Source of the DNA: CAZBUK01 sp964495085
Lineage (GTDB): Bacteria > Bacteroidota > Ignavibacteria > T3Sed10-11
Assembly (NCBI GenBank): GCA_964495085.1
Contig: CAZBUK010000017.1
Location: 1-57,231 of the forward strand
DNA: 57,231 bases
Reading direction: 5' to 3'
Under the pieces are notes generated by a model that worked only from the letters and a program-made list of their open reading frames with translations, did no database searches and was not told the DNA's origin. The first letter of the stretch is position 1. The number at the start of each line of letters is the position of its first letter. The translations under genes were made by a program, and so were the position numbers. Of this stretch, positions 24,123-33,508 are shown one piece after another.

Positions 24123-27100
24123 TTAGTCTTTGAGAAGATTAGAAATTCCTTTAATAGGTATTTTAATCCAATCGGGACGGTTATTCAGTTCATAGCCAAG
24201 CTCGTACACGGCTTTTTCCAGGAGGAATGCATTCAGCAGAACCGAGAAATCCTCCGTTTCGTGCGGGTTATATCCGCCCGCTTCGGAGGCTCCAATATAC
24301 GATTTTAAGAAGGTACTCGCCATGCAGTAGAACCAGAGATCGATCCATGGTTCCAACCGACCGGAGTCGTCCGGATGCGCAGAGATGTGTCGATACAGTC
24401 CGGAATAGGCCGCATAGTGAAACGATCTGATCATCCCCGCCACATCGATGATCGGCGATCGCTTCAGACGGCGTTCGCTTAAAGATCGTGCCGGCTCTCC
24501 CTCGAAATCGATAATGATGAAATCCTTTCCGGTAAACAATATCTGACCGAGATGCAAATCGCCATGGATACGGATCTTTTTCGCCGGATATTTTTTGGAA
24601 TATATTTTTCTAAAGCCGGCATAGATCTTCCGCTCACGCGAAATAATATCAGCAATCATCTCTCTCATTTCGATCGGCACCGTTTTGATGCTCTTCTGTG
24701 CAATCTGCATGACCCTTCGCGTATGACTCTGGAGCGACTGGTAGAGCGACCGCTGATAGAGGAGCGAGAAATTTTCCGGATTGAATTCAGGATCATCCCC
24801 TGCTGAGGCAAGTGCATTGTGAAGTTCCCCTATCCTCGTTCCGAGGATGTGAGCCCTTTCCGGATAAATTCCTCCGAGCAGTTCCTGCATTGCAGGAGGT
24901 ACATTCGAGATATCGAATGCAAACAGATCTTCCGCGCCCGCCACGGATTCGAACTCACCGGAAAATGCAAGTACACGGTCGATATACCTCCCGATCGTAT
25001 CGAGCGAGTATTTCCATGCATCACCCTCATGCTGCACATATCCCTGCATGGTACCAATCACGACCGGCCCGGCTTTCGGCCGGCGGATTTCAAGCGACCC
25101 GAAAAATGGCGGGATATGCGGGAAGGAATTCCGCTCCGTAAGAAACCGGCCTATCTCAACATCGGGATTTATTCCCTCGTCTAAGTGCCTGTAATATTTA
25201 AAAAACAAGGAGGAGTCATAAAGGATCGATGTATTGCTCTGATCCGCCCTGAGGACAAGCGATTCGCCGGGCATGCCGTTTTCTCTTAAAAACCTGCCGA
25301 ATAATTTCCCCGATGAAGCGCTCATTTCACCCCTCCCCGTTTTGATTTTTTGTTTCCGTATCAACAGCTCGAGGAGGATGCTTCGAAAATTCTTGCTGTA
25401 TACGGCATCATAGAGCAAATATTCCGATGATGCCGTTTTTATCTTCGTTATTGCCGCGGCGGGAGATTCGCTCAAGATATGCGCCCATTCCTCCTCCGAA
25501 TCTGTTGCCGCAACGGGCAGCGAGTACAGTTCCGACTGTCCCTCGGTATACTCGACATTCAGGAGAAGTATGATCGCCTCGAATCCGTTCTTTTCGATAC
25601 CTACCGTATCGTATAAATCTAGAGAATGGATTTTTCGGGCCTTGCCGCCGAACCATCGACACGTTTTGATATACGATGGGAGAATATTTTTTTCCAGCTT
25701 CTCCCGCGCCTTACCTTCGAGAATCCTGTTCCATTTCCCCGTGAGCGATATTTCCGGCAGCGGGTCTTCAGCACCGAGCTCAACATAGCCCGCTTCCTTC
25801 TCGAGTAAGAACCAATAATACCCGTACGATCCGACCGTCAGGACGTATTCATGATCTCTGATCGGAGGAAACTTATTCCTGCTGAATACTTCCTCCGGCA
25901 CATAACCCTGAAATTCCGACAGGTCCAGCATGACATGCTGAGAATGTCTCGAGAGGTTGACAATGATAAGACATATCTCCTCTTCGTATTGCCTGATAAA
26001 AGCCAGGATCTTCGGATTATCGGGCAGAAGGAATTGTATGCTACCGCGTCCGAACACCTTTAATCTTTTTCGCATCGCGATGAAGCGTTTCATCCACCAC
26101 AGGAGCGATGCCTGATTCCGTTCATGTGTTTCTACGTTGATCGCTTCGTAGTGATAATCCGGATCTATGATGACAGGCAGGTAAAGTTTTTGAGGATTCG
26201 CCTGCGAGAATCCACCGTTCCGATCGGCGCTCCATTGCATCGGTGTCCTGACGCCGTTCCGGTCGCCTAAATAATAATTATCCCCCATACCGATCTCGTC
26301 GCCGTAGTAAATGACCGGTGTACCGGGTAGCGAGAACAGCAGGACATTCATCAATTCTATGGTGCGTCTGTTATTCTCCAGTAAGGGGGCGAGCCTTCTG
26401 CGGATACCCAAATTGATCCGGGCGCTCTGATCCTGAGCATACACCCGGTACATATAATCTCTCTCTTCGTCGGTGACCATTTCCAGGGTCAGTTCATCAT
26501 GGTTTCTCAGGAAAAGCGCCCACTGGCATGACTCAGGAATCTGAGGCGTCTGGTCGAGAATGTCGATAATCGGAAACCGATCTTCCATACGAATAGACAT
26601 GAACATCCGGGGCATAAGGGGAAAATGGAAGGCCATATGGCACATATCCCCGTTACCTAGGTAGGCGACCGCGTCTTCGGGCCATTGATTTGCCTCTGCA
26701 AGAAGCATCCGGTCCTCATACCGGGAATCGATATACTTTCGCAATTTAGCTATGAATTCGTATGTCTCCGGCAGGTTTTCGCAGTTGGATCCTTCTCTCT
26801 GGTACAAATATGGAATTGCATCGAGTCTCATGCCGTCGACCCCCATTCCGAACCAATAATCCATTACTTTAAATATAGCCTCATGAACCCTTGGATTATC
26901 GAAGTTTAGATCAGGTTGATGAGAGTAAAACCGATGCCAGAAATAGGCTTTGGCAATCGGATCCCAGGACCAGTTCGATGATTCGAAATCTTTAAAGATA
27001 ATTCGGGCATCGTTGTATCTCTCGGGGGTATCGGACCAGACGTAATAATCCCTCCAGGGTGAACCGGGTTTTGAAAGACGGGCTTTCCGGAACCAGGTAT

Positions 27101-27443
27101 GCTGGTCGGAAGTATGATTGATCACAAGCTCGGTAATGACTCTTATTCCCCTTACGTGCGCAGCCCGCAGGAACAGTTTAAAATCGCGAAGAGTCCCGTA
27201 ATCCGGATGTACGCTATAGTAGTCTGCAATATCGTACCCGTCATCGCGAAGAGGAGACGGGTAAAAGGGGAGAATCCAGAGGGTATTGACTCCGAGATTT
27301 TCGAGATAATCGAGTTTCTGCGTGAGTCCGTTGAAATCGCCTATACCGTCGCCGTTGCTGTCATGAAAGGCCTTTACGTGAATCTCGTAGATGACGGCAT
27401 CCTTGTACCACAACGGTTCGCGGAGTAAGTGTCCACCTTTCAT
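24123..27443 (-). CDS. treS: Trehalose synthase / maltokinase fusion (TreS-Pep2)
   Basis: A 1106-residue bifunctional protein. Residues 1 to about 560 are GH13 trehalose synthase, interconverting trehalose and maltose: DAVIYEIHVKAFHDSNGDGI, nucleophile Asp208 in GMRLDAIPYLYQREG, Glu250 in MLLAEANQWPED and Asp316 in FLRNHDELTLEM. Residues about 580-1106 are a maltokinase with the aminoglycoside-phosphotransferase-like fold: CRWFGGKARKI near its N-terminus, catalytic loop RIHGDLHLGQI and metal-binding IIDFEGEPARS. The kinase makes maltose-1-phosphate for GlgE. Fusion of the two activities is a known arrangement. An AGGA site lies 8 bases upstream of the ATG, and 9 bases separate it from glgE. 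Confidence 0.96.
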   Translation of the reverse strand: MKGGHLLREPLWYKDAVIYEIHVKAFHDSNGDGIGDFNGLTQKLDYLENLGVNTLWILPFYPSPLRDDGYDIADYYSVHPDYGTLRDFKLFLRAAHVRGIRVITELVINHTSDQHTWFRKARLSKPGSPWRDYYVWSDTPERYNDARIIFKDFESSNWSWDPIAKAYFWHRFYSHQPDLNFDNPRVHEAIFKVMDYWFGMGVDGMRLDAIPYLYQREGSNCENLPETYEFIAKLRKYIDSRYEDRMLLAEANQWPEDAVAYLGNGDMCHMAFHFPLMPRMFMSIRMEDRFPIIDILDQTPQIPESCQWALFLRNHDELTLEMVTDEERDYMYRVYAQDQSARINLGIRRRLAPLLENNRRTIELMNVLLFSLPGTPVIYYGDEIGMGDNYYLGDRNGVRTPMQWSADRNGGFSQANPQKLYLPVIIDPDYHYEAINVETHERNQASLLWWMKRFIAMRKRLKVFGRGSIQFLLPDNPKILAFIRQYEEEICLIIVNLSRHSQHVMLDLSEFQGYVPEEVFSRNKFPPIRDHEYVLTVGSYGYYWFLLEKEAGYVELGAEDPLPEISLTGKWNRILEGKAREKLEKNILPSYIKTCRWFGGKARKIHSLDLYDTVGIEKNGFEAIILLLNVEYTEGQSELYSLPVAATDSEEEWAHILSESPAAAITKIKTASSEYLLYDAVYSKNFRSILLELLIRKQKIKTGRGEMSASSGKLFGRFLRENGMPGESLVLRADQSNTSILYDSSLFFKYYRHLDEGINPDVEIGRFLTERNSFPHIPPFFGSLEIRRPKAGPVVIGTMQGYVQHEGDAWKYSLDTIGRYIDRVLAFSGEFESVAGAEDLFAFDISNVPPAMQELLGGIYPERAHILGTRIGELHNALASAGDDPEFNPENFSLLYQRSLYQSLQSHTRRVMQIAQKSIKTVPIEMREMIADIISRERKIYAGFRKIYSKKYPAKKIRIHGDLHLGQILFTGKDFIIIDFEGEPARSLSERRLKRSPIIDVAGMIRSFHYAAYSGLYRHISAHPDDSGRLEPWIDLWFYCMASTFLKSYIGASEAGGYNPHETEDFSVLLNAFLLEKAVYELGYELNNRPDWIKIPIKGISNLLKD

Positions 27444-27452
27444 CCGGTTGTC

Positions 27453-29453
27453 CTAAAAGAAGTAATCGAAATCTGTTTCATTCATCAACCTCCCGTGTAT
27501 CTTTAGAATATGAGCCGGAGATTTATCCGGATTCAATTCGATGAAATTCGATTCTCCTTTCCAGATATATTTTTCATTGCTCAGCAGGTCATGCACATGG
27601 AAGGGAGTATCCGGCGACAGGCTGAATTTCTGCATCGGTAATTTCACCCAGCCGGATTGCGTATGATGCGGGTCCATGTTGACGACGACAAGGATTATGT
27701 TCGATCCGTCGTCGGTCATTTTATCGTAGCAAATAATCTGCTCGTTATCGACCGTGTGGAACTCGATCGTGTGAGTAGACTGGAGCGCGGGATTGGATTT
27801 GCGTATCCGGTTCACGCGTGCGATCAACTCTCTCAGGTTTCCAGGCTGGGTCCGGTCCCATTGTTTAATCTCGTATTTTTCGGAATCGAGATACTCCTCC
27901 TTTCCCGGAAACGCTTCGTTGATGCACAGTTCGAATGCAGGTCCGTATATGCCGTAATTCGAAGACAACGTCGATGCGAGGATGAAACGCTTGATAAATT
28001 CCTGTCTCCCGTCAAATTGTAGATGCTGCGGTAGAATATCGGGAGTATTCGGCCAGAAATTCGGCCGGAAAAATTCGCGTACTTCCGTTTTGGTTAGCTC
28101 GTTGAGATAGTCGGTGAATTCCTGTTTCGTATTACGCCATGTAAAATAGGTGTACGACTGGGTGAATCCGATCTTTGCGAGCCGGTACATGACCTTCGGA
28201 CGGGTGAACGCTTCGGACAGAAATATCGCGTCCGGATGTCTTTCTCTCACATCGGCGATAAGCCACTCCCAGAAACCGAATGATTTTGTATGCGGGTTGT
28301 CGACCCGGAATATTTTTACACCCTGCTCGATCCAAAAATCGATGATACTCTTAAGTTCTTCCCAGAGAGCCTTCCATGCGGCAGTTTCGAAATTGAACGG
28401 ATAGATGTCCTGATATTTTTTAGGGGGATTCTCCGCGTATTGAATCGAACCATCGGGTCTTTTCCGGAACCATTCGGGATGATCTACGACGTACGGATGG
28501 TCAGGGGTACATTGATAAGCTATATCGAGCGCGATCTCCATACCGAGTTCTTCGGCTTTGCGCATCAGGCGCTTAAAATCCCTCATCTCGCCCAATTCGG
28601 GATGGATCGATTTATGCCCCCCTTCTTCGGAACCGATTGCCCAGGGACTGCCGGGATCGTTTTGTTCCGCGACGAGTGAATTATTCTTTCCCTTGCGAAA
28701 TGTCCTGCCGATCGGATGTATCGGCGGGAGATAGAGAACATCGAACCCCATACCCGCGATATCGGGCAGCAGAGTTTCCAGATCCTTAAAAGTGCCATGC
28801 CGACCGGCATCTCCCGAACACGATCGCGGGAATATTTCATACCATGCGCTGAATACCGCCCGTGGCCTGTCGACATGCACCCGATAGACCCGCTCGCTCG
28901 TACCGCCGCTGCTCGTGTCGGGATGGCGGTGCATAACCTCTGCCAATTCCTGACTGATAGCAATATCATATGCCTTCACCACATCGCTATGGTCCCGGAT
29001 TGCCTTCTGATAATTCTTGAGGATTTTTCTATCCTCGCCGGCGGATTTCTCGATCGCATGTTCGATGAAAAGAGCCCCGATCAGCAGGTCCACGCGGATA
29101 TCCTGATCCGCTTCGTATTTCTTCCGGATATCTCCCGTCCATGTTTTAAAATGATCGATCCAACCCGTAACGATATACTCATAATCAGAGAGCTCTTCCG
29201 GTACAAACTCCCCTTCCCATCGATCGTTCCCGAGAAATTTCATCTCCGTATAGATCCACTTTTGAGTGCGGATCTTTCTATGGCCGAGCGCCGCTGTGAC
29301 CGCATCATGCCCGTCCGCAAATACATCCGCTTGAACGACGACCTTCTCTCCGATCGTCCGTTTGATCGGAAACTTCCCTTCGTCGATGGAGGGACGAACG
29401 GATTCGACAACTACTCTCTGGTTTCCGGATTGATCAGGAATTGTTGAGTTCAT
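27453..29453 (-). CDS. glgE: Alpha-1,4-glucan:maltose-1-phosphate maltosyltransferase
   Basis: A 666-residue GH13_3 enzyme that adds maltosyl units from maltose-1-phosphate to alpha-glucan. It has the N-terminal GlgE domain (RVVVESVRPSIDEGKFPIKR), LYLPPIHPIGRTFRKGKNNS, nucleophile Asp385 in FRVDNPHTKSFGFWEWLI and Glu414 in FLSEAFTRPKVM; these are diagnostic. It is the first gene of the seven-gene alpha-glucan operon, so the operon promoter should lie upstream of 29453. No strong ribosome binding site is visible at its ATG. Confidence 0.96.
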   Translation of the reverse strand: MNSTIPDQSGNQRVVVESVRPSIDEGKFPIKRTIGEKVVVQADVFADGHDAVTAALGHRKIRTQKWIYTEMKFLGNDRWEGEFVPEELSDYEYIVTGWIDHFKTWTGDIRKKYEADQDIRVDLLIGALFIEHAIEKSAGEDRKILKNYQKAIRDHSDVVKAYDIAISQELAEVMHRHPDTSSGGTSERVYRVHVDRPRAVFSAWYEIFPRSCSGDAGRHGTFKDLETLLPDIAGMGFDVLYLPPIHPIGRTFRKGKNNSLVAEQNDPGSPWAIGSEEGGHKSIHPELGEMRDFKRLMRKAEELGMEIALDIAYQCTPDHPYVVDHPEWFRKRPDGSIQYAENPPKKYQDIYPFNFETAAWKALWEELKSIIDFWIEQGVKIFRVDNPHTKSFGFWEWLIADVRERHPDAIFLSEAFTRPKVMYRLAKIGFTQSYTYFTWRNTKQEFTDYLNELTKTEVREFFRPNFWPNTPDILPQHLQFDGRQEFIKRFILASTLSSNYGIYGPAFELCINEAFPGKEEYLDSEKYEIKQWDRTQPGNLRELIARVNRIRKSNPALQSTHTIEFHTVDNEQIICYDKMTDDGSNIILVVVNMDPHHTQSGWVKLPMQKFSLSPDTPFHVHDLLSNEKYIWKGESNFIELNPDKSPAHILKIHGRLMNETDFDYFF

Positions 29454-29646
29454 TCAGCTTCAGGGATAATAAGTAAAATAGTGCCGATTGTTTTGACACT
29501 TCGTCTTGGAAATAGCCGTGAGTTTACGAGATTATGCGATAGGTTATCATAACGCCGCCGAATCTGCTCCACCGCAGGATAGTCGATACGGAAACTCTAC
29601 ACTATACATTGTTAAAAAATATAAGCTAAAAAGCAAATAATACAGG

Positions 29647-29871
29647 ATGAGACGCGGTAGAAACGACGCTCGGGTGCACTTGAACGGCGGGTGTAAAGTA
29701 TTGCCGGGAATAGCATTGGAGCAGGTTGCCGAACGACTGAATCGTGTACATGATTCTTTTTATTCGATTATTGCTGCGCTGTTCGGAGCGGGTGATGCCA
29801 TGTCCCTGAAGGAATTACCCGGCCGATTCGATATGGAAATTACAAGAGTTCACGAGAGGCTGTGCCGGTGA
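29647..29871 (+). CDS. Possible small hypothetical protein in the glgE upstream region
   Basis: A 74-codon plus-strand frame with an ATG preceded by ACAGG. The product is basic at the start and contains LEQVAERLNRVHDSFYSIIA, which could be helical. I recognise no family. The 440 bases between glgE and the DUF1460 gene (29454-29893) otherwise show only AT-rich stretches around 29610-29640, consistent with the divergent promoter for the glgE operon. It could equally be a chance open frame. Confidence 0.22.
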   Translation: MRRGRNDARVHLNGGCKVLPGIALEQVAERLNRVHDSFYSIIAALFGAGDAMSLKELPGRFDMEITRVHERLCR

Positions 29872-29893
29872 TATTTTCGGATCTAACGGCCGG

Positions 29894-30796
29894 TCAGCGG
29901 TTTCCGGTAAGCAGTTGTTCTCTGAGACCGTTAATTTCCCATGGGAGAATTATTCTGCCCGGTGTATTCAGATCCTCCCTGACCCGCATAAATGACAGTC
30001 CGGCATATCGCTTCGAATCCTTATAGCGGTCATACCACTCCTCGAAGATCGAATCGAAGGTGGACATCCTGCTCTGGGCGGATTCCCTGAGATAGAGCGC
30101 CCCCTCCTTCTCTATAGCGATCAGCATATGTGCAGAGAAAATGTCAGGCATATTTGCATATATCAGCGCGAGTATATCACCGGATCTGATGTTCTTTTTA
30201 ATTTCCGGCAGCGATTGCATCGGCACATAATCCACGGTGACCTCTCTATCGGGTTTTACATGCCGAAGATCCGAGATCCCTTTCCCGCGGAAAAACCGTT
30301 CATGGGATATGGTTCTGATAAACTGCCGCGTAGATTCTCCGCCGACCTTCCGCGATGCATCGTCGAGCAGCCACGCATTTTCGGGAAGCCAATCGGCCAT
30401 CGTGTAGTGATTCCTCGTCCGCATACCGATGATTCCGCCGCTGTACCGGATATGCTGCAGATTGTTGAAAAAGTTATCCCAGCTGTCGGATACCGACATT
30501 GCAAGCACATGCTCGCAATATACCATACAATTTGTCTCTTTGAAATTGACCAGCGGTTCGGTCTCATAGAGTGCGTATGGGCCGTCTCCGGCGCATGTGA
30601 GGTTGTAGGGCATATCCAGGAACATTTCAGAAAATACGGCAATCCGTTCCGTGATTGTCAAATTTTGTTCTGAGATGGCGGTCAGTATCGAATCAATTTC
30701 GAGATTCGACATTTCGGTTACCCTCATCGTCTGACCGTTAACGGGAAACAGAACGCCCGCCGTGACAAGATATGCTGCAGCAAGTGTTTTCAACAT
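29894..30796 (-). CDS. Exported DUF1460 N-acetylmuramoyl-L-alanine amidase-like protein
   Basis: A 300-residue protein with a signal peptide (MLKTLAAAYLVTAGVLFPVNGQ). The DUF1460 domain is a NlpC/P60-like cysteine-hydrolase fold. Landmarks are MPYNLTCAGDGPYALYETEP, TNCMVYCEHVLAMS with the candidate nucleophilic Cys, IRYSGGIIGMRTRNHYTMAD, and GDILALIYANMPDIFSAHML with the candidate His. It is likely to cut peptide or amide bonds of cell-wall fragments in the periplasm. I chose the ATG at 30796 because the leader begins there and AAGGG lies upstream; the frame is open 48 codons further without leader character. It lies 181 bases after the first M36 peptidase gene on the same strand. Confidence 0.82.
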   Translation of the reverse strand: MLKTLAAAYLVTAGVLFPVNGQTMRVTEMSNLEIDSILTAISEQNLTITERIAVFSEMFLDMPYNLTCAGDGPYALYETEPLVNFKETNCMVYCEHVLAMSVSDSWDNFFNNLQHIRYSGGIIGMRTRNHYTMADWLPENAWLLDDASRKVGGESTRQFIRTISHERFFRGKGISDLRHVKPDREVTVDYVPMQSLPEIKKNIRSGDILALIYANMPDIFSAHMLIAIEKEGALYLRESAQSRMSTFDSIFEEWYDRYKDSKRYAGLSFMRVREDLNTPGRIILPWEINGLREQLLTGNR

Positions 30797-30916
30797 GTGT
30801 AAATCGCCCTTCAAAAGGAGGAGATAAGTTCGAAGTGATTGAAAAATACTGAAGTTTGTCCTGGAATTCAAATAACGATGAAATAAGAAAGGATCTGTGT
30901 TACCGGTGATACGGGT

Positions 30917-30948
30917 CAGCCGGCAGTTATTCGGCTTCACGCCGGCTG
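30917..30948 (-). other. Strong inverted repeat downstream of the M36 gene
   Basis: CAGCCGGC at 30917-30924 and GCCGGCTG at 30941-30948 form a perfect 8-bp stem with a 16-base loop, 29 bases past the M36 stop. There is no T run on the minus strand after it, so it is a stem-loop that may protect the transcript 3' end or act as a weak or Rho-assisted terminator. Confidence 0.4.
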
Positions 30949-30977
30949 AACCGTATCCGCGGTCATTTGGGAGGCCC

Positions 30978-33377
30978 TTAAGGACGCCCGGTCCTCCATC
31001 TCCAGATCAGTGCGGCGGCGAGCGGCATGAGGAGGACAAAAACTGCAGCGGGATTATCGGCAGCGGATGCGGTTGCACATTCGCATCGCCCCGATTCATT
31101 GATGATGGCACGGGCAGCGGGCACTCCAGTCAGAAAACCGTTTCCGGGATTCGCCGACTCTCTAACGGTACCTCCCGTAGTATTAGTGGTACGAACCCGG
31201 TAGTAGATCTGATTATGCGCTTTGAGGGTATTCCAGTCAGAAGTCGGCAGTGTCCACGTCGCGTTACCGCCCATTCCGTTCGAAACTCCCGACTGGACTC
31301 CGCTGGAGACCAGATTATCGGTAAAGCTCTCGTTGGTTGCGACCTCGATCGTAAACCGGGTATTGAACGGCGGACTTGAGGTAGTCGCCGATCCCCCCGT
31401 CGTAAAGGTATAGTCGCGCCCCGTCCATACCGAGAATGTCGGACCGGTCGCCGTGTTCCTGTTCAGATAATCGTCATCAATATCGATGACGGCATCACGC
31501 TCGCTCAGGAAAACACCTGCCCGGGCAAATCCCGTTAGTATTTTATGTATGCTGCGTGAACTCCCATAGAGCGGAGCAAGCTGTTCAAGAAGATCCAGAT
31601 ATGCATCGTGAATTCTCCGGTCCGTACTACCCGCCAGAACTCCCTGGCCTGCCGTCGTCATCGCCTTCAGCAGGTTCAGAGATAGACTCAGGGAACCGAG
31701 GATGCTCGAAGCGAGTAATTCCTGACGCGCCGACCAGAGCGCCCATGCGATGATCTGTCCGTCTCCGTGTGCGCTTATCGTACCCGGCAAGAGGTGCGGA
31801 AAGATATCTGCGGGATCTGCCTGGCGCGGTATGCGGCCCGTTTGAAACGGGCCCGTACAGTTATCCCCGAAGAAATTACCGATCATATCGTTGGTATGAA
31901 CCGTCATCGCCCAATAATCCGCCAGTCCTTCGTGCATCGAGGAGGTAATGGTACCGCCACTGACTGCATATTGTATACGGTTCAGGATATGACCGAATTC
32001 ATGCGTCACCACGGTAGCATCGATCGCGGAATTGAATCTGTCGAGACAGCCCGTTCCTGTTCCGGTAGTAGCATTGCCGATGCCGAAAATCAGCCGGTTA
32101 TCATGGGTCGCACACGCATTATTTACACCGAAGCCGCACGGATTGTCATGGTTAACTGTCGTCTCCAGCATCGCGAACGTCTCACTGCCGATCGCATTAA
32201 AGAGCTGCAGATGGTCGTATACCCATGCATAGACGTTGACTTCCTGAAATCTGCAATTGTAATTGGAGTCGTTTGTCCGGTCGACGACCGTTCCATTGAT
32301 CGGAGAGACGTTAAAGTTCGCGGTTCCGGATCCATCGTCCGAGACGGTGACAACGCCGGTGCAGCCGTCGGCGCCTCCGTTCAGTGTTTCGAGCACATTA
32401 TTCAGTCTCAACCGGTATGTTCCGCCGGAAGCGGGATTAATACTGAATGCCTTTTCGACCGTACCGTTGTCCGGAACGGGATTGAACACAAGACCCCGGG
32501 CATTATTCGGATGAAAGAGCGGTTCCAACTGCAGTACATTCCCGTTCGCTGCATCGAGCCAGACCATGTAACTGCCTTCGATTGCCGCGATTTCAAACTT
32601 CCAGGCATGTCTGAAAGCCTCCCCGTACGGAAGCAGCACGGCTTCCGGTTTGGATTCGGCGTCGGAACGGAGTTGTGTATGTTTTTGCGCATGCTCGCGG
32701 GCCGCACGGACCGCATCCGCCGAACTGAGCCTCCGGCTGTTGGTAATCCTGATGGAATTAAAGAGTCGTCCGGTAATGATTAGACTCCCCTCATCGGTGC
32801 GTTTATAGATTCTGAGTCCCGTATTATCAACGGGAATATTATTAACATATTGATCGAAACTGAAGAGTGTACTTCGTGCGTCCGCCTGACGGCGGAGCTC
32901 AGCGGCGAGTTCCCTGAGGGCGTTCTCGGTTTCTTCGTTGATCTTCCCGAATCTCCCCGTCAGTCTTCTCCGGTCGGCTTCTTCGGCATCCTTTATAAAT
33001 TGTTCGAGATATTCCCTGCTTGTTTCAGGTGTGACGGAGGTATGCATGAACCGGATTTCGTTTCTTTGCCGTGTCCAGCCGAGTCCGCGCAGTACGTTGT
33101 CCACCGCCGCATTTGCGCTCTGCATGTTCAATTCACTTTTCGGATCGAAGGGAGTAATGAGGTTCATCGGCTCGCCGTCATACTGCGGAATTCGCCCCGT
33201 CGACCGTTCGGGGAGCGCGCCCATGTTAAATTGAATCGCAGGTCGCTGCAGCTCCGGAGTGTAAACAGGCTCGAGGGGATAGATCCGTTCCCTCTCCTGG
33301 CCGAATGCGATGAGCGATATCGTAAGAAAAAAACCGAAAACGCATCGCGTAACGATTCCGATGTACCGTCTACTCAT
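30978..33377 (-). CDS. M36 (fungalysin-type) zinc metallopeptidase with Cys-x-Cys / TM / Arg C-terminal sorting tail
   Basis: A 799-residue exported peptidase. The signal peptide is residues 1 to about 26, and the ATG at 33377 has GGGAGG six bases upstream. Residues about 30-290 are a propeptide-like region (FTP/PepSY type) with conserved RRRLTGRFG (136-144). The catalytic domain has the zinc motif HEFGH (459-463) and the downstream Glu ligand in MHEGLADYW (Glu483). Residues about 640-755 form a fibronectin-III-like domain. The C-terminus is tripartite: CEC (765-767), a hydrophobic helix (about 777-793) and WRWRTGRP. This resembles MYXO-CTERM-type anchors, not a T9SS tail. A paralogue of nearly identical layout lies upstream, with an Lgt-like gene between them. 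Confidence 0.88.
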   Translation of the reverse strand: MSRRYIGIVTRCVFGFFLTISLIAFGQERERIYPLEPVYTPELQRPAIQFNMGALPERSTGRIPQYDGEPMNLITPFDPKSELNMQSANAAVDNVLRGLGWTRQRNEIRFMHTSVTPETSREYLEQFIKDAEEADRRRLTGRFGKINEETENALRELAAELRRQADARSTLFSFDQYVNNIPVDNTGLRIYKRTDEGSLIITGRLFNSIRITNSRRLSSADAVRAAREHAQKHTQLRSDAESKPEAVLLPYGEAFRHAWKFEIAAIEGSYMVWLDAANGNVLQLEPLFHPNNARGLVFNPVPDNGTVEKAFSINPASGGTYRLRLNNVLETLNGGADGCTGVVTVSDDGSGTANFNVSPINGTVVDRTNDSNYNCRFQEVNVYAWVYDHLQLFNAIGSETFAMLETTVNHDNPCGFGVNNACATHDNRLIFGIGNATTGTGTGCLDRFNSAIDATVVTHEFGHILNRIQYAVSGGTITSSMHEGLADYWAMTVHTNDMIGNFFGDNCTGPFQTGRIPRQADPADIFPHLLPGTISAHGDGQIIAWALWSARQELLASSILGSLSLSLNLLKAMTTAGQGVLAGSTDRRIHDAYLDLLEQLAPLYGSSRSIHKILTGFARAGVFLSERDAVIDIDDDYLNRNTATGPTFSVWTGRDYTFTTGGSATTSSPPFNTRFTIEVATNESFTDNLVSSGVQSGVSNGMGGNATWTLPTSDWNTLKAHNQIYYRVRTTNTTGGTVRESANPGNGFLTGVPAARAIINESGRCECATASAADNPAAVFVLLMPLAAALIWRWRTGRP

Positions 33378-33508
33378 TGAATCCTCCCGAAAAGTGGTGG
33401 GTTGTTGTTGATATCGTCTGTCAGCCTTGAACATCTGTAGATAAACTGTACATACAGAGTATGAAAATAAAGTGCATAGCGACAATTCCAGGTAACGGGG
33501 CCATAGAA

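Noticed and set aside
24123..27443. A frameshift or misassembly joining treS and a kinase
   Set aside because: The frame is continuous, both halves have complete motifs, and TreS-maltokinase fusions are a known arrangement.
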